Below, in pieces: positions 16,446 through 25,253 of a stretch of 64,000 bases of DNA. Every line of letters starts with the position of its first letter. Positions within the stretch are counted from its first letter, which is position 1. This DNA is from Chryseomicrobium palamuruense. GTDB lineage: Bacteria; Bacillota; Bacilli; Bacillales_A; Planococcaceae. The translations under genes were made by a program, and so were the position numbers. The notes beneath the pieces are model-generated. The model made no database searches and was not told the DNA's origin. It was given only the letters and a program-made list of their open reading frames with translations. The stretch spans positions 9,720-73,719 of the forward strand of contig NZ_JBHSEF010000016.1 in assembly GCF_042649045.1 (NCBI RefSeq), read 5' to 3'.

Positions 16446-17354
16446 ATGACCAAAGTTGATGCTTCAATCTATACGATACCAACTAATTCAGCAGTTGGAG
16501 AAGTGGCAGTTAATGCCAATAAGCGCAGCCATATTTTTCAGAAACTAATGCAAAATAAAACAGCAAGAAATTCTCTGTTTTTTTTATCGTTAGTCATTTT
16601 AGTCGGCGTATTAGGACCGCTATTTGCTCCCTACAATCCGACTGAACCAAAGTACGATGCACTACTCCAAGGGCCTTCCGCTGCGCATTGGCTCGGAACA
16701 GATAGTCTTGGGCGGGATTTACTGTCTCGTTTGATCTATGGCTCAAGAGTGACTTTAATCGTTGGCTTAGTTTCTGTATTAATCACTACTGTTATCGGTA
16801 CGTTCATTGGATTGGTAAGTGCTTATTTCGGAGGATTGGTTGATGCCATATTAATGCGGATTATGGACGTTTTACTAGCCCTGCCAAGTATCATCATGGC
16901 TTTGGCCATCGTTGCGATACTCGGACCAAGTTTGACAAATGCGATTATTGCCATTGGTATCTCCTCCATCCCGAGTTTTTCAAGAATTGTAAGGGGTGCT
17001 GCGCTTTCGGTGAAATCTTCAGGCTATGTCGAAGCAAGCCGTGCATTGGGAAGTTCAAATGGTTGGATCTTGCGCAATCAAATTCTACCCAACATTATGA
17101 GTACTCTTGTCGTATTCACTACATTGTTGGCGGGGATTGCCATTCTTGAGATGGCGGCCCTCGGTTTTGTGGGATTGGGAGCCCAGCCGCCTACTCCTGA
17201 GTGGGGCACGATGCTGAATGAAGGTAAACAATACATTTACAATGCATGGTGGCTGATAACATTTCCGGGAATAGCAATCATCATGGTTGTTTATGCATTG
17301 AATAAATTAGGGGATGCTCTGCGTGATATATTTGATCCGAAGTCTTCAAATTAA
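16446..17354 (+). CDS. Dipeptide/oligopeptide ABC transporter permease (DppC-type)
   Basis: 302 residues with an N-terminal cytoplasmic segment, then six helices. DppC markers: 'HWLGTDSLGRDLLSRLIYG' in the first external loop and the EAA loop 'YVEASRALGSSNGWILRNQILPN'-type stretch. CAGGAGGGG lies before the ATG. Pairs with the permease just upstream. Confidence 0.93.
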   Translation: MTKVDASIYTIPTNSAVGEVAVNANKRSHIFQKLMQNKTARNSLFFLSLVILVGVLGPLFAPYNPTEPKYDALLQGPSAAHWLGTDSLGRDLLSRLIYGSRVTLIVGLVSVLITTVIGTFIGLVSAYFGGLVDAILMRIMDVLLALPSIIMALAIVAILGPSLTNAIIAIGISSIPSFSRIVRGAALSVKSSGYVEASRALGSSNGWILRNQILPNIMSTLVVFTTLLAGIAILEMAALGFVGLGAQPPTPEWGTMLNEGKQYIYNAWWLITFPGIAIIMVVYALNKLGDALRDIFDPKSSN

Positions 17355-17382
17355 CTGATAAGGTGAGAGGAGGGTGATAAAC

Positions 17383-18390
17383 ATGGACAATATACTTAAA
17401 GTAGAAGATTTAAAGGTTACATTTAGCAACACGAAAAACCAGGTGACTGTAGTGGACAATATTAACTTTCATATCGAGAAAGGTGAAGCTCTTGGTATTG
17501 TTGGAGAATCGGGCTGCGGTAAAAGCGTCACATCTCTCGCGATTATGAGGCTTTTGAATAAAAATGGGCTGGCCGAAGGAAAAATTGTGTTGAACGGGCA
17601 GGACCTGCTGCAGATCGATGAGAAAAATATGAGAAAAATTCGTGGAAATCAGGTGGCAATGATTTTCCAGGAGCCGATGACATCCTTGAATCCAGTTCTT
17701 ACCATTGGGAAGCAAATATCAGAAGTTCTTGTGCTACATGGCGGCGTAAACAAAAGAGAAGCCAAAGCCAAAGTGCTTGATTTGCTAAAACAAGTTGGAA
17801 TTCCTCGTGGTGAAGAGATATTTTACGAATATCCTCATCAGTTATCGGGTGGGATGAGACAACGTATTATGATTTCCATGGCTATTGCCTGCAATCCCGA
17901 ACTTCTAATAGCAGATGAACCGACTACAGCACTTGATGTGACGATTCAAGCTCAGATTTTAAAGCTTTTAAAAAAATTGCAATCGGATCTGGGCATGTCC
18001 CTTGTATTGATTACCCATGATTTAGGTGTCATTGCAGAAGTGTGTGACAGAGTATTGGTCATGTATGCAGGTGAAGTAATAGAAACTGCAGATGTACGCA
18101 CTTTACTTCGCAATCCGAAACATCCTTACACGACCGGATTGATTAAATCCAATCCGCATAAGTCGAAAGGAATTGATCGGCTGTATGCGATACCGGGGAA
18201 TGTTCCTGCACCAGGAGAACACCCTGTGGGCTGCCGTTTTGCGCCACGCTGTGAGCATGCAATGGCCATTTGTTCTGAGAATAGTCCCGAGTTCGTTCAT
18301 ATAGCTGATAATCATTACAGCAAATGCTGGTTATACAGCGACGAACATAGCAAGGAGGTAAGCCATGACTACGCCCCTATTGGAAATTAA
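17383..18390 (+). CDS. Peptide ABC transporter ATPase (DppD-type)
   Basis: 335-residue ABC ATPase: Walker A GESGCGKS, Q-loop 'IFQEPMTSLNP', signature LSGGMRQR, Walker B 'LLIADEPTTALD', H-loop 'ITHDLG' and the C-terminal oligopeptide-transporter domain with a Cys-rich cluster (GCRFAPRCEHAM...C). The Cys cluster can bind an Fe-S centre in some family members. ATG at 17383 chosen because AGGAGGG is 9 nt upstream; the GTG at 17374 overlaps that site. Confidence 0.93.
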   Translation: MDNILKVEDLKVTFSNTKNQVTVVDNINFHIEKGEALGIVGESGCGKSVTSLAIMRLLNKNGLAEGKIVLNGQDLLQIDEKNMRKIRGNQVAMIFQEPMTSLNPVLTIGKQISEVLVLHGGVNKREAKAKVLDLLKQVGIPRGEEIFYEYPHQLSGGMRQRIMISMAIACNPELLIADEPTTALDVTIQAQILKLLKKLQSDLGMSLVLITHDLGVIAEVCDRVLVMYAGEVIETADVRTLLRNPKHPYTTGLIKSNPHKSKGIDRLYAIPGNVPAPGEHPVGCRFAPRCEHAMAICSENSPEFVHIADNHYSKCWLYSDEHSKEVSHDYAPIGN

Positions 18391-19321
18391 AGGATTGAAG
18401 AAACATTTCGTCAAAAAAAAGAGTATATTAAAACCCTCTATTTATATAAAAGCAGTTGATGGTATTAATTTGACAGTTGCCGAAGGTGAGACATTAGGAA
18501 TTGTCGGTGAGTCCGGCTGCGGCAAATCAACTGTCGGTAGAACCATCCTTAGGCTACTTGAACCTACGGAAGGAAAAATCATTTTCCAAGGAAAGAATAT
18601 TTCCGAACTCAACAAAAAAGAAATGCGGGACATGAGGCGGCATCTGCAAATGGTCTTTCAGGATCCGACTGCAACGTTGAATCCGAAAAGTACAATCCGT
18701 GAAATATTGACTGAACCGTTGATTGCTCATCGTATAAATCCAAAAGAGAGAAAGGCATTAATCGAAGAAATGATCCAAATTGTCGGACTTACTGTCGGGC
18801 ATTTGAATCGATACCCTCATGAATTTTCGGGAGGACAGCGTCAGCGTATAGGGATTGCCCGGGCTTTAATGTTAAAGCCACAGTTGATCATTGCCGATGA
18901 ACCAGTTTCAGCACTTGACGTATCCATCCAGTCCCAAATATTAAATCTGCTCTCGGATTTACAAAAACAATTTAAATTGACTTATATTTTTATTTCACAT
19001 GATCTCGGTGTCGTTGAGCATATATCTGATAGAGTTGCAGTCATGTATTTGGGAAGAATAGTAGAACTTAGCGATAAAGAGCAATTATTTCATAATCCTC
19101 TTCATCCCTATACAAAAACCCTATTATCGGCAATACCGAAGCTGGATCCGGACGATGAGAGGGAAACAATCATCTTGACAGGGGATTTGCCTTCACCCTC
19201 AAATCCACCAAGCGGATGTGCTTTCCATACTCGTTGTCCATCCTGCATGGAAGTCTGTAAAACGGTGTCGCCGGAAGAAAAAATGGTAGAGGGTTCGCTA
19301 GTGGCTTGCCATCTATACTAG
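18365..19321 (+). CDS. Peptide ABC transporter ATPase (DppF-type)
   Basis: 318-residue partner ATPase. Walker A GESGCGKST, Q-loop 'VFQDPTATLNPK', signature FSGGQRQR, Walker B 'LIIADEPVSALD', 'SHDLGVV' H-loop, and the C-terminal 'PSGCAFHTRCP' cysteine motif. Overlaps the previous gene by 26 nt with its ribosome site AAGGAGG inside it. Confidence 0.93.
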   Translation: MTTPLLEIKGLKKHFVKKKSILKPSIYIKAVDGINLTVAEGETLGIVGESGCGKSTVGRTILRLLEPTEGKIIFQGKNISELNKKEMRDMRRHLQMVFQDPTATLNPKSTIREILTEPLIAHRINPKERKALIEEMIQIVGLTVGHLNRYPHEFSGGQRQRIGIARALMLKPQLIIADEPVSALDVSIQSQILNLLSDLQKQFKLTYIFISHDLGVVEHISDRVAVMYLGRIVELSDKEQLFHNPLHPYTKTLLSAIPKLDPDDERETIILTGDLPSPSNPPSGCAFHTRCPSCMEVCKTVSPEEKMVEGSLVACHLY

Positions 19322-19346
19322 TTTACAAATATAAAGGAGGAATAAC

Positions 19347-20567
19347 GTGAAGCTGGAGAAATTATTTGAAAAACTTGAAGAGTATTATCCGGTTATGGTC
19401 GATTTTAGAAGAGATCTTCACATGTATCCCGAGCTGTCATTCGAAGAGGATGAAACCCCCAAAAAAATAGCGGAGTTTCTTAGTAAATTGGGTTTGGAAG
19501 TGAAAACTGAAGTAGGCGGAAGAGGTGTAGTTGGATACCTTAAGGGGGGCAAGCCCGGCAAAACGGTTGCATTGCGTGCAGATTTTGATGCACTACCTAT
19601 ACAAGATGAAAAAGATGTCTCGTATAAATCAAGAATTCCTGGTGTCATGCATGCATGCGGACATGACCTGCATACAGCAGCGCTATTGGGTGTAGCCAAA
19701 GTTTTGAGCGAAGTAAAGGATGAGATTGCCGGCAACATCGTTTTTATCCATCAGTTTGCCGAAGAAAAGCTTCCCGGTGGTGCTAAGCCCATGATAGAGG
19801 ATGGCTGTTTGGATGGAGTTGATGTAATATATGGGGCGCATGTTTCCTCAAACGCACCGATAGGCATGATATCTTTAAACGATGGCAGTCTATTGGCTGC
19901 TGCTGATTCTTTTGAGATTCAAATTCAAGGCAGGGGCGGACACGGTGCATCGCCACATATGACTGTTGATTCAGTAGTTGTTGGATGCCAGTTGGTCATG
20001 AATTTGCAGCAAATCGTCAGCAGAAAGGTTGACCCGCTTTCCCCAGCTGTAGTAACAGTCGGAACGATCAATGCAGGCCAAAATTTCAATGTGATTTCTG
20101 ATACAGCTCAGATTACGGGAACTGTCCGTACATTGGATGAAGAAGTTAGAAGCCTGATAGAAAACGAGATTGATAAAATTGTATCGTCCACGTGTGCAGG
20201 TGCAGATGCAACAGCAAAACTAACCTATACGCGAGGGTACCCTGATTTAACGAATGATAAAAAAGAGGCTAACCGGATCACAAGCCTTTCTGAAAACATC
20301 TTTGGAGAAGATATGGTGTCTCAAGTAAAGCCGATTATGGGCGGGGAAGATTTTGCCTATTACTTGAAAGAAGTACCTGGTGCTTTCTTTTTCGTTGGTG
20401 CAGGAAATGAACAAATCAATGCCACTTATCCCCATCATCATCCGAAATTTGATGCGGACGAACGTTCCATGATTAATACCGGTAAAGTTTTTATTGCGGC
20501 AATCCAAGACTACTTGAATACTGAGTCTGAGGTTAGTGGGCAGGAAAAAGTAGAAATTTTAAGGTAA
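19347..20567 (+). CDS. M20-family amidohydrolase (N-acyl-amino-acid hydrolase)
   Basis: 406-residue dinuclear metal hydrolase of the M20D (hippurate hydrolase / N-acyl-L-amino acid amidohydrolase) type, no signal peptide. Motifs: 'RRDLHMYPELSFEE' near the N terminus, 'RADFDALPI', the metal-binding 'MHACGHDLHTA', 'FAEEKLPGGAKPMIEDG' with catalytic Glu-Glu, and C-terminal 'MGGEDFAYY'. GTG start after AAGGAGG. In organisms with N-succinylamino acid racemase, an M20 enzyme removes the succinyl group from the L-isomer; the racemase is encoded at 24111, making this a good candidate for the desuccinylase, though a direct role on imported N-acyl peptides is equally possible. Confidence 0.88.
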   Translation: MKLEKLFEKLEEYYPVMVDFRRDLHMYPELSFEEDETPKKIAEFLSKLGLEVKTEVGGRGVVGYLKGGKPGKTVALRADFDALPIQDEKDVSYKSRIPGVMHACGHDLHTAALLGVAKVLSEVKDEIAGNIVFIHQFAEEKLPGGAKPMIEDGCLDGVDVIYGAHVSSNAPIGMISLNDGSLLAAADSFEIQIQGRGGHGASPHMTVDSVVVGCQLVMNLQQIVSRKVDPLSPAVVTVGTINAGQNFNVISDTAQITGTVRTLDEEVRSLIENEIDKIVSSTCAGADATAKLTYTRGYPDLTNDKKEANRITSLSENIFGEDMVSQVKPIMGGEDFAYYLKEVPGAFFFVGAGNEQINATYPHHHPKFDADERSMINTGKVFIAAIQDYLNTESEVSGQEKVEILR

Positions 20568-20615
20568 GTGAAATTTATAATATAAGGTTAAAAAACCATA
20601 GGTGAAGGAGCTTTT

Positions 20616-22706
20616 ATGATGAGTACATTGACGTCTACATTAAGAACGGTAACATCTGAAGATCTTTATAAATTTCAATGGCCAAGCACTCCGGTCATTT
20701 CGCCGGATGGCAAGCAAGTAGTATATGAAAAAACAATCGCGAAAAAATCCACAAACGGCTATGAAACACATCTTTGGCTTTCGGACATAAGTGGACAGTC
20801 TCGCAAGGTTTTGACTTCAGAAGGAAACCTAAACACTTCTGTTATCTGGTCGCCTGACGGGAAAAAGATAGCCTATCTTTCTAATGAAGAATTTGGGACA
20901 CAGGTTTGGGTACTATCTTTGGAATCCGGTGAGAAAAAACGGATTTCGCAGTTTAAACGGGGTATCAGTTCCATCCTATATTCTCCAGATGGGGAAACCA
21001 TTTATGGGTTGGTTCCGGTTAAGCTGAACGAAGAAATAGAAGTGTTTCAAGAACGAGATTCCGATGACGAAGCAAAACAATGGGGTCCAAATGACCATAT
21101 CGCTTGGAAAAACGCTCCTAAACGTTACAGTGGATTGTACTACAAACTGGATGGTGCCGGTCTGAAAAAAAACTTAAAGCTACAACTGGTCTCCATTGAT
21201 GTGCATTCTGGAACATTCAGCCAAGTGACAAATTCAGCTTACGATGTTACAGAACCTGCCATTTCTCCTGATGGTAAATATTTACTTTTTTCATCTATCA
21301 GCAGCGACAACGACAATATATTGTATAAAGGCGAACTAAATAGGATTTCTGTACAGGGAGGAGAAGCAGAAAAACTGTATGATGCATCAAAAGTTGCCAG
21401 TCCTTCGTATTCACCGGATGGAAAGTGGATCAGTTTCATAGGTGGAGATATGGTACATCAACAATTGCTCATCATTCCTGCCGATGGTGGAGAATCGATA
21501 AGTTTGAGTGATGATTATCCGGATACTTTAGCTGACTTGAACTATACCGACATGCGATATATCAAATCTTACGTAAAACCGCAATGGTCGAAAGATAACC
21601 GTTTTATATATGCTCTTACTACACACCAGGGAACAAATGAAGTTGTGCGTTTTTCAGTTTCAGAAAATGGTAGTCAAACAACAGTTGTAGGTGGACAACG
21701 TGCGATATTCCACTTTGCCTATGATGGTGATGAGACGGTTGTTGCCGCATATTCTTCCCCTTCGCATCCTGGAAAAATAACTGCTAATCGAATATCGGAA
21801 GAAGAATCTATTGTTCGCACCATTCGTAATGTAACGGATATCATTGAAGTGTATAATCCAATATTTCCTAAAAATGAAGTACGCATAGACGATTGTAACG
21901 ATGAACTTTTGTCAGAGCTGAATGTGGTTGAACCGGAAACATTTTCATATGAATCGGTAGATGGCTGGCAAATTCAAGGATTTATGTTGAAGCCAGCTAA
22001 TGTGGAAACAGGTAAGAAATATCCTGTCCTCCTCGAGATTCACGGCGGCCCACATTCCATGTATGGCTATACTTATTTCCACCAAATGCAGTTAATCAGT
22101 GCCCAAGGCTACGGTGTTGTATTTACAAATCCTCGGGGCAGTTCCGGATTTGGAAGAGAATTTACGGAGGCGGTACAAGGCGATTACGGTGGTAAGGATA
22201 TGCAGGATATTCTCAATGGTGTGAAAGAAGCCGTTACAAGATATGATTTTCTAGACGGTGAACGAGTCGCGGTCAATGGACTTAGCTATGGCGGTTTCAT
22301 GACAAATTGGCTGGTAACTCATACAGACCGTTTTTTTGCTGCTATTACGGAAGGCTGCATTTCGAATTGGGTATCATTTTTCGGAACAAGCGACATTGCC
22401 CCTGGTTTTATATCCCAGGAGTTTCTTGGAAAAACAGATCCGGAATCACTTTGGAAATTTTCACCGCTTGCCTACGTTGAAAATGTTCAAACCCCACTTC
22501 TCATTGTCCATGCAGAAGATGATCTGCGTTGTCCGATTGAACAAGCGGAACAATTTTACTCTTATATAAAGCGGCAAGGAAAAGAAGTGGAGTTTTTGCG
22601 TATCCCGAACGCCAGTCATGTCATGCTTCAAAATGCAGAACCGGAAAATCGGATAGCAAGGGTCGAAGCGATGGTCGATTGGATCAATACCCATCTGCCG
22701 GAGTAA
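20616..22706 (+). CDS. S9-family prolyl oligopeptidase / acylaminoacyl-peptidase
   Basis: 696 residues: an N-terminal seven-bladed beta-propeller with repeated 'SPDGK' blade motifs (for example residues near 28, 88 and 209), then an alpha/beta hydrolase domain from about residue 440. Nucleophile elbow G-L-S557-Y-G-G, an Asp in 'HAEDDLRCP' and His in 'NASHVM' complete the triad. No signal peptide, so it acts in the cytoplasm on short peptides; family members release N-acylated amino acids or dipeptides. AAGGAGC ribosome site before the ATG. Same operon as the transporter. Confidence 0.9.
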   Translation: MMSTLTSTLRTVTSEDLYKFQWPSTPVISPDGKQVVYEKTIAKKSTNGYETHLWLSDISGQSRKVLTSEGNLNTSVIWSPDGKKIAYLSNEEFGTQVWVLSLESGEKKRISQFKRGISSILYSPDGETIYGLVPVKLNEEIEVFQERDSDDEAKQWGPNDHIAWKNAPKRYSGLYYKLDGAGLKKNLKLQLVSIDVHSGTFSQVTNSAYDVTEPAISPDGKYLLFSSISSDNDNILYKGELNRISVQGGEAEKLYDASKVASPSYSPDGKWISFIGGDMVHQQLLIIPADGGESISLSDDYPDTLADLNYTDMRYIKSYVKPQWSKDNRFIYALTTHQGTNEVVRFSVSENGSQTTVVGGQRAIFHFAYDGDETVVAAYSSPSHPGKITANRISEEESIVRTIRNVTDIIEVYNPIFPKNEVRIDDCNDELLSELNVVEPETFSYESVDGWQIQGFMLKPANVETGKKYPVLLEIHGGPHSMYGYTYFHQMQLISAQGYGVVFTNPRGSSGFGREFTEAVQGDYGGKDMQDILNGVKEAVTRYDFLDGERVAVNGLSYGGFMTNWLVTHTDRFFAAITEGCISNWVSFFGTSDIAPGFISQEFLGKTDPESLWKFSPLAYVENVQTPLLIVHAEDDLRCPIEQAEQFYSYIKRQGKEVEFLRIPNASHVMLQNAEPENRIARVEAMVDWINTHLPE

Positions 22707-22721
22707 AAAGGGGGAAATGAC

Positions 22722-23615
22722 GTGTTGAATCTACAGCGAAAATTGGAAGCTACTTTAGAAAATATTCCAGGAACATTCGGTGTTGCCATAAAGAATCTGG
22801 AAACTGGTGAAAGTGCCTTTATTAACGGGGATAGTCAATTTCAATTGGCCAGTACATTTAAAATCCCGATATTAGTGACACTGTTCCGAGATGTGGAAGA
22901 AGGTAAGCTTTCACTTAGTGACAGGATTGAAATTTGCGAAGAAAGCTATGTGCCGGGATCTGGAATTCTCCAAGAGATTGATCACGGACTGAAGGTGACA
23001 ATCAAAGATTTGGCAACGCTGATGATTATTCTGAGTGATAATGTTGCTACTGATGCCATCCTAAAGCTTGTCAGTATTGAAAGGGTTTCTACCTATATGA
23101 AAGAACTCGGGCTAAATGAACTTTATATCAATCAAAGCTGTTGGGATCTAATTACAACGAGCTTAGGCATGGATGCAAAAACATATTCAGCCGAAGCAGC
23201 ACACACACTTCGGACAACTGACTTCACACCAGAATCGTTTGATACGGACAGTTTTGTCTTTCATCCAAACAAAAGAAGTAATGAATCAAGTCCAGTTGAA
23301 ATGAACCGGCTGTTAGAGATGATTGCAAAGAAAGAATTACTATCAGAAGCATCCAGTAATGGAATATTAGAAATTCTATTCAAGCAGCAGCATAGAAATA
23401 GAATTCCACATCATTTGCCTTACGGGACTAAAGTTGCAAGCAAAACGGGAACTATTCGTGATGTAGTTAATGATGTCGGTATTGTTTATCTGCCGGACGG
23501 TAAAGGTGCTTACACTATCTCTGTTTTTTCCAAGAATAACGTGACCATGGAAGAAGGAGAAAAAACCATCGCTCAAATAGCTAAAATTGCTTATGATCAC
23601 TTTACAGCAGTGTAA
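22722..23615 (+). CDS. Class A beta-lactamase-fold serine hydrolase (cytoplasmic)
   Basis: 297 residues. S44-T-F-K47 (SxxK), S105-D-N107 (SDN) and K241-T-G243 (KTG) are in class A order and spacing, but no convincing ExxLN deacylation motif is visible in the omega-loop region, and there is no signal peptide or lipobox. This argues against a secreted antibiotic-resistance enzyme and for an intracellular amidase/peptidase. GTG start at 22722 (or TTG at 22725) after GGGGGAA. Last gene of the first peptide operon, followed by a terminator. Confidence 0.82.
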   Translation: MLNLQRKLEATLENIPGTFGVAIKNLETGESAFINGDSQFQLASTFKIPILVTLFRDVEEGKLSLSDRIEICEESYVPGSGILQEIDHGLKVTIKDLATLMIILSDNVATDAILKLVSIERVSTYMKELGLNELYINQSCWDLITTSLGMDAKTYSAEAAHTLRTTDFTPESFDTDSFVFHPNKRSNESSPVEMNRLLEMIAKKELLSEASSNGILEILFKQQHRNRIPHHLPYGTKVASKTGTIRDVVNDVGIVYLPDGKGAYTISVFSKNNVTMEEGEKTIAQIAKIAYDHFTAV

Positions 23616-23631
23616 ATCCATTTAATTTAAC

Positions 23632-23668
23632 AATCGTTCATCATAGTATGTGGTGAACGGTTTTTTCT
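23632..23668 (+). terminator. Terminator of first peptide operon
   Basis: Stem AATCGTTCA / TGAACGGTT with a T-run. Confidence 0.8.
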
Positions 23669-23701
23669 TTTGTTAGGGCCCATTACATGGGAGGGGAGAT
23701 T

Positions 23702-23808
23702 ATGGCTCAATCTGTTGAAAAAATATTGATACTGACAGTCCATACAATACTGACTATGAACGTCCTGCAATGGTGAACAAGACTACAAATCAAGTACCAT
23801 TCTGGTAA
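23702..23808 (+). pseudogene. Truncated, frameshifted N terminus of a probable transporter
   Basis: A perfect ribosome site (GGGAGGGGAG) precedes ATG GCT CAA TCT GTT GAA AAA. After a frameshift in the run of A (around 23721) the frame reads N-I-D-T-D-S-P-Y-N-T-D-Y-E-R-P-A-M-V-N, then K-T-T-N-Q-V-P-F-W and stop. A polar N terminus ending in 'NQVPFW' just before a membrane helix would begin is typical of permease N termini; the rest of the gene is missing. The remainder of 23616-24110 holds two terminators and the promoter of the next operon. Confidence 0.45.
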
Positions 23809-23873
23809 TAGATCGGATGGTAACGGCTATAACGATTTCAAAAAGAACCCCTTAATAATATTTAAATTTTTTT

Positions 23874-23915
23874 GGCTGTAACTCTCTGAACATTTGGAAG
23901 TTAACAGCCTTTTTC
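23874..23915 (+). terminator. Second hairpin terminator, probably of the lost transporter gene
   Basis: Stem GGCTGTAAC / GTTAACAGCC with a T-run, 65 nt after the remnant at 23702-23808. Confidence 0.75.
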
Positions 23916-23988
23916 GATTCTGATTATAGAAAAGAAAACGTTCATTCTTTTTATAATTATTTATATTTTAAAATATTCAAAAAAATAT

Positions 23989-24028
23989 AAAAAATTAAGT
24001 TGTAATCCAAAGATAATAGGCATATAAT
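23989..24028 (+). promoter_or_regulatory. Promoter of second peptide operon, with shared upstream block
   Basis: TTGTAA (24000-24005), 17-bp spacer, TATAAT (24023-24028). AAAAAATTAAGTTGT at 23989-24003 matches the block over the first operon's -35 at 14 of 15 positions with identical spacing to the -10. Confidence 0.7.
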
Positions 24029-24110
24029 GGATGAAAGTATAAACTTTATAAACATTTTTATTTGAAGTTTAAGCTTCGTAATTGTTTTTATTGTTTGAGG
24101 AGGATGAGTT

Positions 24111-25253
24111 TTGAAGATAGAAAGAGTTGAATTACAAGAAATATTAATGCCTTTAAAATCACCATTTGTAACAAGTTTTGGCCGGCAGGAAAAGAAAGTA
24201 ATAACGATTGTCCGGCTACATAGTGAAGGGAAGGTTGGCATTGCAGAAAGTGTGGCATTGGCATTTCCATTCTATAACGAAGAAACGAATGGTACACTTT
24301 GGAATATTATGGAAGAGTTTTTGATTCCAATATTATTAGAAAACGAAATTTCACACCCAGATGATGTTTCATCATTATTTTCACATATACGCAGAAATAA
24401 TATGGCAAAGGCTGTGCTGGAAAGTGCTGTTTGGGACTTATACAGCAGAATAAACAATCAATCCTTGTCCCGCGCACTCGGAGGATCTTATAAAGAAATT
24501 GATGTCGGCGTCAGCATTGGGATTGAAAGAAGCATCGAACAACTTCTGACAGTTGTAGGTCATTTTATAAATGAAGGCTATAAAAAAATCAAAGTCAAAA
24601 TCAAACCGGGCTGGGATGTAGAGCCGATCAAAGCCATCCGGGAAAAATACGGCTACGATGTCCCCCTTATGGCAGATGCAAACTCAGCATATACATTACA
24701 GGATATTGATCTACTAAAAGAGTTGGATCAATACAAACTGATTATGATCGAACAGCCGCTAGCTCATGACGATATTATCGACCATGCGAAATTACAGGCT
24801 CAACTTTCAACCTCTATCTGTTTGGACGAAAGTATCCACTCACTGGAAGATGCCAGAAAAGCCATAGAATTGGGAAGCTGCAAAATTATTAATATAAAGG
24901 TGGGAAGAGTAGGAGGATTAACAGCAGCAAAACAAATTCATGACTACTGTGCATCAAAAAATATTCCCGTGTGGTGTGGAGGCATGTTAGAAGCAGGAGT
25001 AGGAAGAGCACATAATATTGCCATTGCATCCTTGCATAATTTCAGTATTCCGGGTGATACATCGGCCTCAAACCGTTACTGGAATGAAGATATTGTCGTG
25101 CCGGAAGTAACCACGATCAGACCAGGGGTTATTGAAGTCCCTAAGGGCGACGGCATTGGCTTTGAGCTGAATGAACAAGTGATCCGAAAGTATTTAACAA
25201 GAGAAGTTTCATTCGGGGCAAAATCAAAATTAGGGGAGGAAGAGGCAGTTTGA
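24111..25253 (+). CDS. N-succinylamino acid racemase / o-succinylbenzoate synthase family enolase
   Basis: 380-residue enolase-superfamily enzyme of the NSAR/OSBS subgroup. The catalytic lysines fall at K163 (K161-V-K163 motif) and K263, and metal ligands at D189, E214 and D239. These numbers coincide with those I remember for the Amycolatopsis N-acylamino acid racemase. 'VWCGGMLEAGVGRAHN' and 'PGDTSASNRYW' also match this subgroup. It interconverts N-succinyl (or N-acyl) D- and L-amino acids. No menaquinone genes are near, so a menC role is less likely; the M20 hydrolase (19347) and GNAT transferase (34714) are the known pathway partners. Start is TTG after GAGGAGGATGAG; long leader from the promoter at 24000. 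Confidence 0.9.
   Translation: MKIERVELQEILMPLKSPFVTSFGRQEKKVITIVRLHSEGKVGIAESVALAFPFYNEETNGTLWNIMEEFLIPILLENEISHPDDVSSLFSHIRRNNMAKAVLESAVWDLYSRINNQSLSRALGGSYKEIDVGVSIGIERSIEQLLTVVGHFINEGYKKIKVKIKPGWDVEPIKAIREKYGYDVPLMADANSAYTLQDIDLLKELDQYKLIMIEQPLAHDDIIDHAKLQAQLSTSICLDESIHSLEDARKAIELGSCKIINIKVGRVGGLTAAKQIHDYCASKNIPVWCGGMLEAGVGRAHNIAIASLHNFSIPGDTSASNRYWNEDIVVPEVTTIRPGVIEVPKGDGIGFELNEQVIRKYLTREVSFGAKSKLGEEEAV

Noticed and set aside
24111..25253. Calling the racemase MenC (o-succinylbenzoate synthase)
   Set aside because: Same subfamily, but there are no menaquinone genes nearby and the M20 and GNAT pathway partners are present; left as NSAR/OSBS family.
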